DNA of 5,701 nt, taken from NCBI GenBank assembly GCA_036510735.1, contig DATCDK010000286.1, positions 1 through 5,701 of the forward strand. The letters run 5' to 3'. The translations under genes were made by a program, and so were the position numbers. Positions 4,928-5,701 of this stretch are shown here, one piece after another (within the stretch, counting starts at the first letter, position 1; every line of letters begins with the position of its first letter). This DNA is from PALSA-607 sp036510735 (GTDB taxonomy: Bacteria > Actinomycetota > Actinomycetes > Acidothermales > Acidothermaceae). The notes beneath the pieces were generated by a model. That model did no database searches, was not told the origin of the DNA, and worked only from the letters and a program-made list of their open reading frames with translations.

Positions 4928-5379
4928 AGTGGACTCGCGGTCAAGACACCGTCGATGGGCTGCTGGCCGAAGGACGCCTCGAGCTGGTCATCGGGGCGGA
5001 GGCGGACGGTGCGGCGTGGCTCGTTTCGGCCCAGGCGCTACTGGAGTCGGCGAAACGGGAGACCAATGCCAATCCCGAGGCGGCGTACGTGCTCGCCTAT
5101 GACGCCGCGCGGAAGGCATCGACGGCGCTGCTCGCCCAGCAGGGTCTTCGCACCAAGAGTGCCGGGCACCACGTCACCGTCGAGCAGTTGGTCCGCGCCC
5201 AGTTCGGCGGCCCCTTCGATGGGTTCGGCGCACTGCGCCGGCGACGATCCGAGATCGAGTACCCGAGGCGCCCAAGCGACACCATCGAAGCCTCCGAGGC
5301 GGCGTCCGCGGTCTCCGCAGCTGAACTCATCATCGACACAGCCCAACAGCTACACCCGCAGTTGGACTTGTACCGCTAG
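4924..5379 (+). CDS. HEPN-domain protein, partner (toxin-type) of the MNT gene
   Basis: This 151-residue, mostly helical protein carries the HEPN signature: AYVLAYDAARKASTALL (54-70) and GLRTKSAGHHVTVEQL (74-89), followed by the basic motif LRRRRSEIEYP (104-114). HEPN toxins such as HepT are RNases with RX4HXY at this place. Here R106-X4-I111-E112-Y113 fits, so the catalytic His seems replaced by Ile while the Tyr that MntA modifies is kept. Read otherwise, R108-X4-Y113 also lacks His. The protein may therefore be a weak or non-catalytic HEPN, or use another residue. GTG 4924 is chosen because it forms a GTGA overlap with the MNT stop and has a weak GAGG (4912-4915) 8 nt upstream. An in-frame ATG at 4846 would add 26 poorly fitting residues inside the MNT gene. 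Confidence 0.85.
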   Translation: MKWTRGQDTVDGLLAEGRLELVIGAEADGAAWLVSAQALLESAKRETNANPEAAYVLAYDAARKASTALLAQQGLRTKSAGHHVTVEQLVRAQFGGPFDGFGALRRRRSEIEYPRRPSDTIEASEAASAVSAAELIIDTAQQLHPQLDLYR

Positions 5380-5404
5380 ACCAGCGGCGGGACGGAACGG
5401 GCTC

Positions 5405-5701
5405 GTCGAAACACGATCGTCGCCGATCGGCGGATATTCGCGCCGCTGGGACGCTCGCCGCAGTTCTGCGGGTATCGGGCTGGAACCCGTGGAGTCTGCC
5501 CATGCCGATGATGAAAATGAAGAACATGGATGTCGCCGCCCTTGGGTTCTAGGGGTCAGCGCAACACCTCCTGATTCGGGAGGTTCGCGGTGACGTTTCG
5601 GCATGGGCAGACTCCACGGGTTCCAGCCCGATACCCGCAGAACTGCGGCGAGCGTCCCAGCGGCGCGAATATCCGCCGATCGGCGACGATCGTGTTTCGA
5701 C
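5405..5701. repeat. Perfect long inverted repeat, arms of at least 104 bp with 89-bp centre
   Basis: Positions 5405-5508 and 5598-5701 are exact reverse complements over all 104 bases, checked base by base; the centre is 5509-5597. The symmetry breaks at 5509/5597. The outer limit is unknown because the second arm ends on the last base of the window. The left arm starts 26 nt after the HEPN stop. Each arm contains smaller palindromes, including CGCCGATCGGCG (5421-5432) and CGCAGTTCTGCG-type dyads (5459-5470). No convincing gene lies in 5380-5701. A transcript would fold into a very long hairpin and could end the MNT-HEPN mRNA. Candidate identities are a foldback or MITE-like mobile element, a regulatory double-stranded RNA, or an assembly fold-back at a contig end. 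Confidence 0.93.
5566..5584. repeat. Small hairpin in the centre of the long inverted repeat
   Basis: ACCTCC (5566-5571) pairs with GGAGGT (5579-5584) across a 7-nt loop. It sits near the right side of the 89-bp centre. The minus-strand sequence next to it, GGTGTTGCGCTGACC, recalls ends of actinobacterial insertion sequences, but I cannot assign it to one. Confidence 0.45.

Noticed and set aside
5551..5597. tRNA-like anticodon arm (5-bp CCTCC/GGAGG stem, 7-nt loop)
   Set aside because: Position 33 of the loop is not T, and no acceptor stem or T-loop consensus can be drawn around it.
5330..5604. Minus-strand frames across the long inverted repeat
   Set aside because: They read through both arms or the HEPN 3' end, show no domain, and their length is a by-product of GC-rich palindromic sequence.
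1..5701. CRISPR array or rRNA gene
   Set aside because: No regularly spaced repeats and no conserved rRNA segments were seen on either strand.

Overview
The base composition is GC-rich, third codon positions are strongly G/C, GTG starts are common, and several TANNNT boxes sit exactly 7 nt upstream of a start codon. Together these point to a high-GC actinobacterium, probably of the Mycobacteriales (Mycobacterium, Gordonia, Rhodococcus or Nocardia type). No marker gene fixes the genus.

Layout. Positions 2-163 hold the C-terminal end of a gene cut by the window edge. A 229-bp intergenic stretch with a 7-bp inverted repeat follows. Then come a class I SAM-dependent methyltransferase (393-1001) and a small conserved-looking protein of unknown function (1028-1273). 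Convergent to these is a cysteine-rich winged-helix regulator (1307-2044, minus strand). Divergent from the regulator is a two-gene unit: GTP cyclohydrolase I folE (2143-2760) and a ferredoxin/rubredoxin reductase-type flavoprotein (2790-4082). The regulator and folE share a 98-bp promoter region, so the regulator probably controls both directions, possibly in response to redox or iron-sulfur status.

After a 257-bp spacer with one good hairpin comes an accessory module. Its first gene encodes a winged-helix domain fused to a minimal nucleotidyltransferase (4340-4927). The second, overlapping by GTGA, encodes a HEPN protein (4924-5379). This is an MNT-HEPN toxin-antitoxin arrangement. Its promoter lies inside an imperfect 36-bp palindrome (15 of 18 base pairs match) that covers the -10 box and the start codon, which fits autoregulation by the fused DNA-binding domain. 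The HEPN protein appears to lack the catalytic His but keeps the nearby Tyr that the partner nucleotidyltransferase modifies in the characterised HepT-MntA system.

The right end (5405-5701) is a perfect inverted repeat with arms of at least 104 bp and an 89-bp centre. The second arm runs to the last base. It may be a foldback mobile element, an extreme transcribed hairpin, or a contig-end fold-back artefact. It and the MNT-HEPN operator are the most notable observations here.
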